This document shows positions 43,578 to 52,071 of a DNA stretch of 64,000 bases, in pieces. The notes under the pieces are model-generated. The model ran no database searches. It was given only the letters and a program-made list of their open reading frames with translations, and had not been told where the DNA came from. How positions within the stretch are numbered: position 1 is the stretch's first letter; every line of letters starts with the position of its first letter. Source of the stretch: Pseudoxanthomonas suwonensis (lineage in GTDB: Bacteria > Pseudomonadota > Gammaproteobacteria > Xanthomonadales > Xanthomonadaceae); NCBI RefSeq assembly GCF_010093235.1, contig NZ_PDWP01000022.1:1-64000 (forward strand). Reading direction: 5' to 3'. Position numbers and translations under genes: made by a program.

Positions 43578-46196
43578 TCAGGCCGCCTTCGACGCCTCCA
43601 GGAAGTCCTGGGCGAAGCGCTGCAGCACGCCGCCGGCCTCGTAGATCGACACCTCCTCGGCCGTATCCAGGCGGCAGGTCACGGGGACCTCCACGGTCTC
43701 GCCGCTGCGGCGGTGGATGACCAGGGTCAGGTCCGCGCGCGGGGCGCGGGTGCCGACCACGTCGAAGGTCTCGGTGCCGTCGATGCCCCAGGTGTTGCGG
43801 TTCTGGCCGGGCTTGAACTCCAGCGGCAGCACGCCCATGCCGATCAGGTTGGTGCGATGGATGCGCTCGAAACCCTCGGCCACGATCGCCTCCACGCCGG
43901 CCAGGCGCACGCCCTTGGCGGCCCAGTCGCGCGAGCTGCCCTGGCCGTAGTCGGCGCCGGCGATGATGACCAGCGGCTGGCGGCGCTCCATGTAGGTCTC
44001 GATCACCTCCCACATGCGCATCACCTTGCCCTCCGGCTCCAGCCGCGCCAGCGAGCCCTGGCGCACGCTGCCATCCTCGTTGCGCACCATCTCGTTGAGC
44101 AGCTTCGGGTTGGCGAAGGTCGCGCGCTGCGCGGTGAGGTGGTCGCCGCGGTGGGTGGCGTAGGAATTGAAGTCCTCCTCCGGCAGGCCCATCTTCGCCA
44201 GGTATTCGCCGGCGGCGCTGTTGGGCAGGATGGCGTTGGACGGGGACAGGTGGTCGGTGGTGATGTTGTCGCCCAGCACCGCCAGCGGGCGCATGCCGCG
44301 CAGCGTGCGCTCGCCGGCCAGCGCGCCCTCCCAGTACGGCGGGCGGCGGATGTAGGTGCTCATCGGGCGCCAGTCGTACAGCGGCCTGACCGGTTCGCCG
44401 TGCTCCACGCGCACGTCGAACATCGGCCCGTAGACCTTGCGGAAGTGCTCGGGCTTGACGCTGGCGCGGACGATCGCGTCGATCTCCTCGTCCGAGGGCC
44501 AGATGTCCTTGAGCGTGACCGGGTTGCCCTGCGGGTCCAGCCCCAGCACGTCCTTCTCGATGTCGAAGCGCACGGTGCCGGCGATGGCGTAGGCGATCAC
44601 CAGCGGCGGCGAGGCCAGGAAGGCCTGCTTGGCGTACGGGTGGATGCGGCCGTCGAAGTTGCGGTTGCCGCTGAGCACGGCGGTGGCGTACAGGTCGCGG
44701 TCGACGATTTCCTGCTGGATCTTCGGGTCCAGCGCGCCGCTCATGCCGTTGCAGGTGGTGCAGGCGAAGGCGACGATGCCGAAGCCCAGCTTCTCCAGGT
44801 CAGGCAGCAGGCCCGACTCCTCCAGGTACAGCTGCACGGCCTTGGAGCCCGGCGCCAGCGAGGTCTTCACCCACGGCTTGCGCAGCAGGCCGCGTGCGTT
44901 GGCATTGCGCGCCAGCAGGCCGGCGGCGATCACGTTGCGCGGGTTGGAGGTGTTGGTGCAGCTGGTGATGGCGGCGATGATCACCGCGCCATCGGGCAGC
45001 AGGCCGCGGGCCTCTTCCTCGCGCGCGGCCTGCAGCTTGGCCTCGTCGGCGATGCCGCGTTCGGCCAGGGCCGTGGTCGGCAGGCGCCGGTGGGGGTTGG
45101 ACGGGCCGGCCATGTTGCGCACGACCGAGGACAGGTCGAACTCCAGCACGCGCTCGTACTGCGCCTGCTGCAGGTCGTCGGCCCACAGGCCGGCGGTCTT
45201 CGCGTAGTTCTCCACCAGCTGCACCTGCTGCTCCTCGCGCCCGGTCAGGCGCAGGTAGTCCAGGGTCTGCTGGTCGATGTGGAACAGCGCGGCGGTGGCG
45301 CCGTACTCCGGGCACATGTTGGAGATGGTGGCGCGGTCGCCGATGGTCAGCGCCGCGGCACCCTCGCCGAAGAACTCCAGGTAGTGGCCGACCACGCGCT
45401 CCCTGCGCAGGAATTCGGTCAGGGCCAGGACCACGTCGGTGGCGGTGATGCCCGGCTGCGGCCGGCCGGCCAGGCGCACGCCGGTGATGTCGGGCAGGCG
45501 CATCCACGAGGCACGGCCGAGCATCACGTTCTCGGCCTCGAGGCCGCCGACGCCGACGGCGATCACGCCCAGCGCGTCCACGTGGGGGGTGTGCGAGTCG
45601 GTGCCCACGCAGGTGTCGGGGAAGGCGACGCCGTCGCGCACGTACACCACCGGCGACATCTTCTCCAGGTTGATCTGGTGCATGATCCCGTTGCCCGGCG
45701 GGATCACCTCCACGTTGCGGAAGGCGTGCCGGGTCCACTCGATGAAGTGGAAGCGGTCGGCGTTGCGGCGGTCCTCGATCGCGCGGTTCTTCTCGAAGGC
45801 CTGCGGGTCGTAGCCGCCGCACTCGACCGCCAGCGAGTGGTCGACGATCAGCTGCACCGGGACGACAGGATTGACCTGCGCCGGGTCGCCGCCCTTGTCG
45901 GCGATCGCGTCGCGCAGGCCGGCCAGGTCCACCAGCGCGGTCTGGCCGAGGATGTCGTGGCAGACCACCCGCACCGGGAACCAGGGGAAGTCCAGGTCGC
46001 GGCGGCGCTCGACCAGCTGCCGCAGGTAATCGTCCAGGTGGGCCGGATCGGCGCAGCGGACCAGGTTCTCGGCGTGCACGCGCGAGGTGTAGGGCAGGGT
46101 GGCCCAGGCGCCGGGCTGCAGGGCTTCGACCGCCTCGCGGGCGTCGTACCAGTGCAGGGGGGTACCGGAGAGGGGCTTGCGGTGCTTGGTGTTCAT
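43578..46196 (-). CDS. acnD: Fe-S 2-methylisocitrate dehydratase AcnD
   Basis: An 872-residue aconitase-family enzyme converting 2-methylcitrate to 2-methylaconitate. Cluster cysteines are in ITSCTNTSNP and ACTTCNGMSG; the C-terminal swivel domain has ADYGQGSSRDWAAKG. The N-terminus MNTKHRKPLSGTPLHWYDAR is AcnD-like, not AcnA-like. prpB and prpC are not in the window. Confidence 0.95.
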   Translation of the reverse strand: MNTKHRKPLSGTPLHWYDAREAVEALQPGAWATLPYTSRVHAENLVRCADPAHLDDYLRQLVERRRDLDFPWFPVRVVCHDILGQTALVDLAGLRDAIADKGGDPAQVNPVVPVQLIVDHSLAVECGGYDPQAFEKNRAIEDRRNADRFHFIEWTRHAFRNVEVIPPGNGIMHQINLEKMSPVVYVRDGVAFPDTCVGTDSHTPHVDALGVIAVGVGGLEAENVMLGRASWMRLPDITGVRLAGRPQPGITATDVVLALTEFLRRERVVGHYLEFFGEGAAALTIGDRATISNMCPEYGATAALFHIDQQTLDYLRLTGREEQQVQLVENYAKTAGLWADDLQQAQYERVLEFDLSSVVRNMAGPSNPHRRLPTTALAERGIADEAKLQAAREEEARGLLPDGAVIIAAITSCTNTSNPRNVIAAGLLARNANARGLLRKPWVKTSLAPGSKAVQLYLEESGLLPDLEKLGFGIVAFACTTCNGMSGALDPKIQQEIVDRDLYATAVLSGNRNFDGRIHPYAKQAFLASPPLVIAYAIAGTVRFDIEKDVLGLDPQGNPVTLKDIWPSDEEIDAIVRASVKPEHFRKVYGPMFDVRVEHGEPVRPLYDWRPMSTYIRRPPYWEGALAGERTLRGMRPLAVLGDNITTDHLSPSNAILPNSAAGEYLAKMGLPEEDFNSYATHRGDHLTAQRATFANPKLLNEMVRNEDGSVRQGSLARLEPEGKVMRMWEVIETYMERRQPLVIIAGADYGQGSSRDWAAKGVRLAGVEAIVAEGFERIHRTNLIGMGVLPLEFKPGQNRNTWGIDGTETFDVVGTRAPRADLTLVIHRRSGETVEVPVTCRLDTAEEVSIYEAGGVLQRFAQDFLEASKAA

Positions 46197-46368
46197 GGCG
46201 GGCAGGTGCGCTGGCGTCGCGCCGGCCAGCCTGCCGCCGGTGCTGCTGCACCGGCCTGCCGGGCGTGCCGGGCATGGATCGGGAGGTCGATCTTACCCCC
46301 GCGGTACCGCCCGGCCCGCCGAAACGCGCTTTTTCCGGGCGCATTACGCCCTGAATGCGCGCCTTGTA

Positions 46369-46385
46369 TTGATGCCGGCGATCAA
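46369..46385. repeat. TTGAT-N7-ATCAA inverted repeat
   Basis: TTGAT and ATCAA separated by GCCGGCG, which is almost self-complementary. It lies about 180 bases upstream of acnD and just after the Cys-tail gene. The 7-base spacer excludes an FNR site. It could bind a different dimeric regulator. Confidence 0.4.
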
Positions 46386-46402
46386 TGCGTCGGCGCCGGC
46401 CT

Positions 46403-46642
46403 TCAGCCGCTGCAGCCGCCGCAACAGACCGAGGGCACGATGTGGATGGCCTGCTGCGGCACCGCAACACCGGCGGCGGCAAGGATCGCCCGGACCTCGC
46501 TGGTGCCGGCGCAGGTGGCCACGCGCAGGTGGCCGCTGGCAGGGTCCAGGTCGACCAGGGCGGCAGGATCGCTTTCCAGCAGGGCGCGCTCGATGCGCGT
46601 CAGGTCGACCCGCGACGGATCGATGCGGATGTCCAGTTCCAT
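46403..46642 (-). CDS. Small Cys-tailed protein A (possible metallochaperone)
   Basis: A 79-residue protein from ATG 46642. It has a short strand-helix-strand-strand-helix pattern (MELDIRID, RIERALLES, HLRVATCAG, VRAILAAAGV) ending in a VCCGGCSG tail. It resembles the 84-residue protein at 56988-57242: both have a DPxxG(H/S)(L/V)(R/Q)V strand, a V(R/D)(A/R)ILAAAG helix and a Cys-rich C-terminus. As the last gene of nirK-nirV-sco-azurin, a copper or iron delivery role is inferred. No family name is known to me. Confidence 0.78.
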   Translation of the reverse strand: MELDIRIDPSRVDLTRIERALLESDPAALVDLDPASGHLRVATCAGTSEVRAILAAAGVAVPQQAIHIVPSVCCGGCSG

Positions 46643-46716
46643 GGCGGATTCCGGAAATGGCCGCGTGGCGGCCCGGTGGAGGCCGCCCGCGCCCCGTGGC
46701 ACGGGCGGCACGCGGC

Positions 46717-47175
46717 TTACTTGGTGACGACCAGCTTGCCCTTCATCATGGCCGAGTGGCCCGGGAAGCTGCAGAAGAAGCTGTAGTCGCCGCCGGCCGC
46801 CAGGGCCTTGCCCGGGAAGGTGATCTTGGTGCTCTGGCCGCCGCCGACCAGGTCGGTGTGCGCGATCACGCGGGCGTCGCCCTTGGGCACGTAGGCGTTG
46901 GCGGCGCCGGCCTTGATGCCGTCGCGGGCGATGCCGGCCATGTCCGGGGTCTTGCTGATGACCACGTTGTGGCCCATCGCGGTGACCGGCAGCTTGCCGG
47001 TGTGGGCCAGCTCGACGGTGATGGTCGGGCAGCTGGCCGAGACGGTGGCCTCCTTCAGGTCGAACTTCATCGCATCGTCGCCCTTGAGCGAGATGGTGCA
47101 GTTGCCGGCGGCCTGGGCCATGCCGGCGGCGCCCAGCAGGGCGAGGGCGGCGAGGATGCGGGTGCGGTTCTTCAT
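46717..47175 (-). CDS. azu: Azurin
   Basis: A 152-residue periplasmic blue copper protein with a Sec signal (cut after MAQA, residue 22). Copper ligands are His69 (MGHN), Cys135, His140 and Met144 (FFCSFPGHSAMM), and Cys26/Cys49 form the usual disulfide. It probably donates electrons to NirK. ATG 47175; the frame is open further upstream but that part is sco in another frame. Confidence 0.96.
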   Translation of the reverse strand: MKNRTRILAALALLGAAGMAQAAGNCTISLKGDDAMKFDLKEATVSASCPTITVELAHTGKLPVTAMGHNVVISKTPDMAGIARDGIKAGAANAYVPKGDARVIAHTDLVGGGQSTKITFPGKALAAGGDYSFFCSFPGHSAMMKGKLVVTK

Positions 47176-47212
47176 GGTGTTGCTCCGTGATGGCAGGGGT
47201 GGATGGAAAGCG

Positions 47213-47833
47213 TCAGTCCGCGGCAAGGAGGGTGCGGACCTGTTGCAGGAATGCGGGATCGGGGGCAATGCCGGTGACTTCGGAACGCGCGACCTCCCGG
47301 CCTTCCGCGTCCAGCAGCACCAGCACGCTGGTGTGGTTGATGCTGCCGTCCTCGCGGAAGCGGTAGCGTACGCCCAGTACGCTGGCCAGGGCGCGCACGG
47401 CGTCCGGTTCCGGGCGCAGGTAGCGCCAGGCGTCCGGCGTGCGGTGGTCGGCCGCGACCGCGGCCAGGGCTTCGGGCGTGTCGCGCGCCGGATCCAGGGT
47501 GAGGACGGCCACGCCCAGGCGGGCACCGTCCTCGCCAAGCTGCTTCTGCAGCGCCTTGGCGTTCTCCAGGATCAGCGGGCACATCAGGTGGCAGTTGGCG
47601 TAGAACATGGACACCAGCTGCGGCTGGCCGCGCAGGGCGGACCACTGCAGCTGGCGCCCGTGCTGGTCGGTCAGGTCGGCCTGCACCTGGTAGAGCGATT
47701 CGCCCGGCAGGGAATCCACGGCCTGCGGGCCAGGCGTGGCCAGCGCGGCGAGCGCGACCGGCAGAGGACCGCACACGGAAAGCGCCAGGGCCAGGCCCAG
47801 GGCGGTGCGCAGCGGGTTGATGCGATGTTTCAT
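47213..47833 (-). CDS. SCO1/SenC family copper chaperone
   Basis: A 206-residue thioredoxin-fold protein with an N-terminal signal or anchor. It has the copper-binding CxxxC (Cys81, Cys85 in YANCHLMCPL) and His167 (INHTSV). Sco proteins insert copper or keep target cysteines reduced. Here, between nirV and azurin, NirK maturation is more likely than CuA assembly. It overlaps nirV as ATGA. Confidence 0.92.
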   Translation of the reverse strand: MKHRINPLRTALGLALALSVCGPLPVALAALATPGPQAVDSLPGESLYQVQADLTDQHGRQLQWSALRGQPQLVSMFYANCHLMCPLILENAKALQKQLGEDGARLGVAVLTLDPARDTPEALAAVAADHRTPDAWRYLRPEPDAVRALASVLGVRYRFREDGSINHTSVLVLLDAEGREVARSEVTGIAPDPAFLQQVRTLLAAD

Positions 47834-48636
47834 GGCTGGCTCCTCGCGCAGCGGAAGCCCAGGTTGCCGAGGGTGGCAGAGGGCGTGAGGGCCGACAGCA
47901 GGACGAAGCGCTTGACCACGCCGTAGTCGGCCGGATCGTTGAAGGCCATGGCCGAGGCGCCGCAGTACTGCAGGGCATTGCCGTCGTCCTGGCCGCGGCG
48001 GTCGCCGTCGCCCAGCAGCGAGGTGGCGTCGCCGGTCCACTCCCAGTACGCGCCATGCATGCCGCGCAGGCCGTGGACGTTGGCCGGTGCATCGGGCGCG
48101 GCGTCCGGCGCGTGCGGCGTGCCGTCGTTGGCCTGGCGCAGGCGCCACTGCCGGTCGTGGCGGGCGTCGGCACGGGTCGCGTCGGCGGCCGCGGCGTATT
48201 CCCATTCGATGAAATCAGGCAGGCGGCCGCCGGCATCGCGGCAGAACGCGTCGGCGGCGTACCAGTTCACGTGGACCACCGGCGCATCGGCCTCGAGCCT
48301 GGCGCCGGGCGCGTCCGCACTTTCCCAGTGGCCCAGGTAGCCGGGGCTGGAGAACAGCGCGGGAATGCGGTCGCGCCGCCACTGCGGCTGGCGCGCGAGG
48401 AAGGCCGCGAACTGGGCATTGCTGACCGGGCGCTCCATCAGCTGGAACGCGGCGACCGGCAGATGCTGCCGGTCATCCTCGAAGCGCACCGCCGAGCGGA
48501 ACATGCCGCCGGGGACGGCCCGCCACTCGATCCCGGCGCCGGCGGCCGCCGCATCCGTGGCGCCGGCCGCCGGCAATGCCGGGGCCAGCGCCAGGAGGAG
48601 GGCGGTCGTCGTTGCCAGGAGCGTGCTGCGGGCCAT
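47830..48636 (-). CDS. nirV: NirV-like SUMF1/formylglycine-generating-enzyme-fold protein
   Basis: A 268-residue exported protein with a Sec signal (ALAPALPAAGA) and a SUMF1/PvdO-type fold: WRAVPGGMF at the start, MERPVSNAQFAAF, VHVNWYAADAFCRDAGGRLP, and the C-terminal LGNLGFRCAR. nirV is the partner of nirK in several denitrifiers; its function is not settled. The Cys pair of true formylglycine enzymes is not evident. Confidence 0.88.
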   Translation of the reverse strand: MARSTLLATTTALLLALAPALPAAGATDAAAAGAGIEWRAVPGGMFRSAVRFEDDRQHLPVAAFQLMERPVSNAQFAAFLARQPQWRRDRIPALFSSPGYLGHWESADAPGARLEADAPVVHVNWYAADAFCRDAGGRLPDFIEWEYAAAADATRADARHDRQWRLRQANDGTPHAPDAAPDAPANVHGLRGMHGAYWEWTGDATSLLGDGDRRGQDDGNALQYCGASAMAFNDPADYGVVKRFVLLSALTPSATLGNLGFRCARSQP

Positions 48637-48653
48637 CGTCGTGCCTTCGTTGC

Positions 48654-49718
48654 TCAGTGGTGCGCGCCCTGGGGCTCGCCTTCCGGGTACTCGATGTCGT
48701 GCTGCTGGCCGCTGTAGATCGCCTCGTTCTCCTCGCCATCGACCTTGAGGATGCCCAGCGTGCCCTTGTGGAAGGCGCGGAACAGGCTGTGGTCGACCAG
48801 CACGAAGTTGCCGGGCACGTCGGCCTTGAACTCGACGATGGCCGAGCCACCGGCCGGGATCAGCGTGGTCTGCACGTTCTCCTGGTACTTGCTGCCGCCC
48901 TCGAAGTAGACCTTGTCGAAGATCTCGCCGATGACGTGGAAGCTGGAGGTCAGGTTGGGGCCGCCGTTGCCGACGTACATGCGGATCTTCTCGCCGGCCG
49001 TGGCCTGCAGCGCGTTGTCGCCGGTGAGCGCGCCGACCGAGCCGTTGAAGACCACGTAGGTCGGCGTCTCGTCGATGCCCTTCTCCAGGCTGAAGGCCTG
49101 CAGGCCCTTCTCGCCGGTGGCGCCCTCGGTGTAGAAGTCGCCCTGCATCACGTAGAACTCCTTGTCCACCGGCTCCATGCCTTCCTCCGGCTCGACCAGG
49201 ATCAGGCCGTACATGCCGTTGGCCACGTGCATGGCCACCGGGGCCATCGCGCAGTGGTAGACGTACAGGCCCGGGCTCAGCGCCTTGAACGTGAACTGCG
49301 TCTCGCGGCCGGGCAGGGTGAAGGTCGCCTCGGCGCCGCCGCCCTGGCCGGTCACCGCGTGCAGGTCGATGTTGTGGGAGAAGTGCGAGCTGTGGTGGTT
49401 CTTCAGCCGGAACTCCACCGTGTCGCCCTCGCGGACGCGGATGAAGCTGCCGGGGACCGAGCCGCCGAAGGTCCAGAAGTTGTAGGTGACGCCGTCGTCC
49501 AGCTGCATCTCCTTTTCGACCATCTCCAGGTCGACCACGACCTTGGCCGGGGTCTTGCGCGAGATCGGAGCCGGGACCAGCGGCGGCGCGGTCAGCTGCG
49601 CCTGCACGACCGGCAGCGGGGCGTCGGAAGCCTTGGCCTTGGCGGCGAAGGCGGGAGCGGAAGCCAGGGCGATCGCCGCGGAAAGGGCGCCGATGGCCAG
49701 GTGGTGACGGATCTTCAT
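48654..49718 (-). CDS. nirK: Copper-containing nitrite reductase (AniA-type NirK)
   Basis: A 354-residue periplasmic trimeric enzyme reducing nitrite to NO. Sec signal to about residue 26, then two cupredoxin domains. Type 1 copper: His115, Cys156, His164, Met169. Type 2 copper: His120, His155, His310. Catalytic Asp118 and His261 are present. The Cys loop [11 protein letters not shown] and [14 protein letters not shown] match Neisseria AniA, the short-loop class. No extra cytochrome or cupredoxin domain; the tail is His-rich (QGAHH). ATG 49718 is chosen; an upstream in-frame start at 49796 would include the promoter. Confidence 0.97.
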   Translation of the reverse strand: MKIRHHLAIGALSAAIALASAPAFAAKAKASDAPLPVVQAQLTAPPLVPAPISRKTPAKVVVDLEMVEKEMQLDDGVTYNFWTFGGSVPGSFIRVREGDTVEFRLKNHHSSHFSHNIDLHAVTGQGGGAEATFTLPGRETQFTFKALSPGLYVYHCAMAPVAMHVANGMYGLILVEPEEGMEPVDKEFYVMQGDFYTEGATGEKGLQAFSLEKGIDETPTYVVFNGSVGALTGDNALQATAGEKIRMYVGNGGPNLTSSFHVIGEIFDKVYFEGGSKYQENVQTTLIPAGGSAIVEFKADVPGNFVLVDHSLFRAFHKGTLGILKVDGEENEAIYSGQQHDIEYPEGEPQGAHH

Positions 49719-49782
49719 GTTTCGTCTCTTTCGTCTCGTTGGGCTGCGGGACGAACAGTGCGCGTACGGGGCCGCACGGACC

Positions 49783-49796
49783 TTGATTTGCATCAA
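49783..49796. promoter_or_regulatory. FNR box of nirK
   Basis: TTGATTTGCATCAA, a perfect FNR consensus centred 71.5 bases from the nirK start. A and T lie 24 and 28 bases past it toward nirK (CACTGT). Confidence 0.9.
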
Positions 49797-49831
49797 TCGG
49801 CGGCCCGCGGCGGGTGCGACCTGCGTCCGGC

Positions 49832-49845
49832 TTGACCCAGGTCAA
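49832..49845. promoter_or_regulatory. Extra FNR/DNR-type box in the nirK-receptor gap
   Basis: TTGACCCAGGTCAA, a perfect palindrome with C/G inner bases. It lies between the nirK and receptor boxes. Unlike the other boxes it has no A/T pair at 24/28 in either direction, so it may be an accessory site. Confidence 0.75.
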
Positions 49846-49880
49846 GCCGCCCCCGGGAACCGGCCTGCGCGGCCCGGCGA

Positions 49881-49894
49881 TTGACCACCATCAA
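49881..49894. promoter_or_regulatory. FNR/DNR-type box of the TonB receptor gene
   Basis: TTGACCACCATCAA centred 72.5 bases before the receptor ATG. A and T are found at 24 and 28 bases past it (AAGACT). Confidence 0.8.
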
Positions 49895-49959
49895 GGCGCG
49901 CGCCATGGGCGCGGCCAAGACTGCGCGCACTCCAAGGGAACACGCGCAAGAGGCGCACC

Positions 49960-52020
49960 ATGACCCGAACGCTGCTCGCAAGCGCCCTCGCCACGGCGCT
50001 CTGCGTCGTCGCCGCCCCCGCCGCCATCGCCGCGGACGGCCATGTACATACGGATATCGCGGCCACCGACCTGGAAGGCGTCGTGGTGCTGGGCGTGGCC
50101 CCCGTGGCCGCCGCGACCTTCACCACCGATCCGAAGCTGCCGCGCCAGCCGGTCCCGGCCAGCGACGGCGCCGACTACCTGAAGACCATCCCCGGCTTCT
50201 CCACCCTGCGCAGTGGCGGCACCAACGGCGACCCGGTGCTGCGCGGGATGTTCGGCTCGCGCATCGCCCTGCTGGTCAACGACGGCGCGCTCAGCGGCGC
50301 CTGTCCCTCGCGCATGGACAACGCCATGTCCTACATCGCGCCGGAGACCTACGACCGCCTGACCGTGGTCAAGGGTCCGCAGACCGTGCTGTGGGGCGGT
50401 GGCGCCTCGGCCGGCACGGTGCGCTTCGAACGCGAGATCCCGTACTTCGACCGCCCCGGCCTGCGCGCGCAGGGCAGCGTCCTGGCCGGCGGCAACGGCC
50501 GCAACGACCAGGTGCTGGACGTCAGCGCCGGCACCCCGCGCGGTTACCTGCGCGCGGCCGGAAACCGCTCCGAGGCCGACGACTACCGCGGCGGCGATGG
50601 CCGCCGCGTGCCATCGGCCTGGGACAGGTGGAATACCGATGCAGCCATCGGCTGGACCCCCGATGCCGACACCGTGCTGGAACTGTCCGCCGGCGCCGGC
50701 GACGCGCAGGCCCGTTACGCCGGCCGCGGCATGGACGGCTCGCAATTCCGTCGCGACAGCCTCGGCCTGCGCTTTGAAAAGAAGCACATGGGCGGCGTGC
50801 TCGATGCGGTGGTGGCCAACCTCTACCGCAACGAGGTCGACCACGTGATGGACAACTACAGCCTGCGCGACCCGGATCCGGGCTCGGCCATGCCCATGCC
50901 GATGGCCAGCAACGTCGGCGACACCAGCGAAGGCGGACGCGTGGCCCTGACCTTCCAGCACGACCGCTGGGAACTGACCGCCGGCGTCGACGGCAGGCAG
51001 GGCGAGCACCGTCGGCGCAGCGCCATGGGCCGCGGCGCCTGGCAGCAGGCGCCGTGGAGCCATGACGCGCGTACCCGCAGCCTGGGTGTGTTCGCCGAAT
51101 CGCACTGGCACATCGACGAGGTCCACCACCTGATGTCCGGCCTGCGCGTGGACCACGCCCGCGTCGCGGACCGCCGCGCCCAGGTCGGCAGCGGCATGTC
51201 GGCCATGCCCAACCCGACCGCCGGGCATCGCCGCGAGGAGACCCTCGCCGGGGGCTTCCTGCGCTACGAGCACGACATGGCCGGGCGCTTCGGCTGGTAT
51301 GCCGGCCTCGGCCATGCCGAGCGCATGCCGGACTACTGGGAGCTGTTCTCGCCCACGATGGGGCCACAGGGCGCGGCCAATGCCTTCGCCGGCGTGCAGC
51401 CGGAGCGCACCACCCAGCTCGATGCCGGCCTGCAGTACCGTGCCGGCGCCTTCGAGGCCTGGGCCTCGGTCTATGCCGGGCGGATCGACGACTACATCGT
51501 GTTCGACTACCTGTCCGGCGGGATGACGGGCAGCGCCACGCGCGCGCGGAACCTGGACGCGGACATCGCCGGTGGCGAACTGGGCATGGATTGGAAGCCG
51601 CGTGCCGGGCTGAAGCTCGGCGGCGCGCTGGCCTATGCCTGGGGTCGCACCGGCGAGGGCGCGCTGCCGCAGATGCCGCCGCTGGAGGCGCGCCTGAGCG
51701 CCAGCGTGGAGCAGGGCGACTGGTCCTGGGGCGCGTTGCTGCGCGTGGCCGCGCACCAGCACCGCGGCAATACCGGCCAGGGCAACGTGGTCGGCCGCGA
51801 CCTGGGCCCGAGTCCGGGTTTTGCGGTGTTCTCGCTCAACGGCGGCTACCGCCTGGACGAACACCTGCAGCTGGCCGCGGGCATCGACAACCTGTTCGAC
51901 CGCCACTACCGCGAGCACCTCAACGCCGCCGGCAACAGCGGTTTCGGCTATCCCGCCGAGCCGGAGCGCATCGCCGAACCGGGGCGCACGGCCTGGATCA
52001 AGCTCAACTTCAGGTACTGA
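49960..52020 (+). CDS. TonB-dependent receptor, probable copper receptor (NosA/OprC-like)
   Basis: A 686-residue outer membrane receptor with Sec signal (APAAIAAD), an N-terminal plug (about 55-160, DYLKTIPGFSTLRSGGTNGDPVLRGM in part) and a 22-strand barrel ending in WIKLNFRY. The plug motif, Met/His-rich patches (MPMPMAS, SGMSAMPNP) and Cys-containing SGACPSRMDNAM resemble NosA/OprC copper receptors. It is divergent from nirK with FNR-type boxes between, which fits copper supply for NirK and azurin. Confidence 0.88.
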   Translation: MTRTLLASALATALCVVAAPAAIAADGHVHTDIAATDLEGVVVLGVAPVAAATFTTDPKLPRQPVPASDGADYLKTIPGFSTLRSGGTNGDPVLRGMFGSRIALLVNDGALSGACPSRMDNAMSYIAPETYDRLTVVKGPQTVLWGGGASAGTVRFEREIPYFDRPGLRAQGSVLAGGNGRNDQVLDVSAGTPRGYLRAAGNRSEADDYRGGDGRRVPSAWDRWNTDAAIGWTPDADTVLELSAGAGDAQARYAGRGMDGSQFRRDSLGLRFEKKHMGGVLDAVVANLYRNEVDHVMDNYSLRDPDPGSAMPMPMASNVGDTSEGGRVALTFQHDRWELTAGVDGRQGEHRRRSAMGRGAWQQAPWSHDARTRSLGVFAESHWHIDEVHHLMSGLRVDHARVADRRAQVGSGMSAMPNPTAGHRREETLAGGFLRYEHDMAGRFGWYAGLGHAERMPDYWELFSPTMGPQGAANAFAGVQPERTTQLDAGLQYRAGAFEAWASVYAGRIDDYIVFDYLSGGMTGSATRARNLDADIAGGELGMDWKPRAGLKLGGALAYAWGRTGEGALPQMPPLEARLSASVEQGDWSWGALLRVAAHQHRGNTGQGNVVGRDLGPSPGFAVFSLNGGYRLDEHLQLAAGIDNLFDRHYREHLNAAGNSGFGYPAEPERIAEPGRTAWIKLNFRY

Positions 52021-52071
52021 GCCGGCTGTCGCCGGCGGCGGCATGATCGCCGCCGCCGGACATCCGCGCCT

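Noticed and set aside
42996-46727. A 1243-codon open frame on the plus strand
   Set aside because: It is antisense to acnD, the SRPBCC gene and prpF, lacks domains and is an effect of high GC; the minus-strand proteins are clear.
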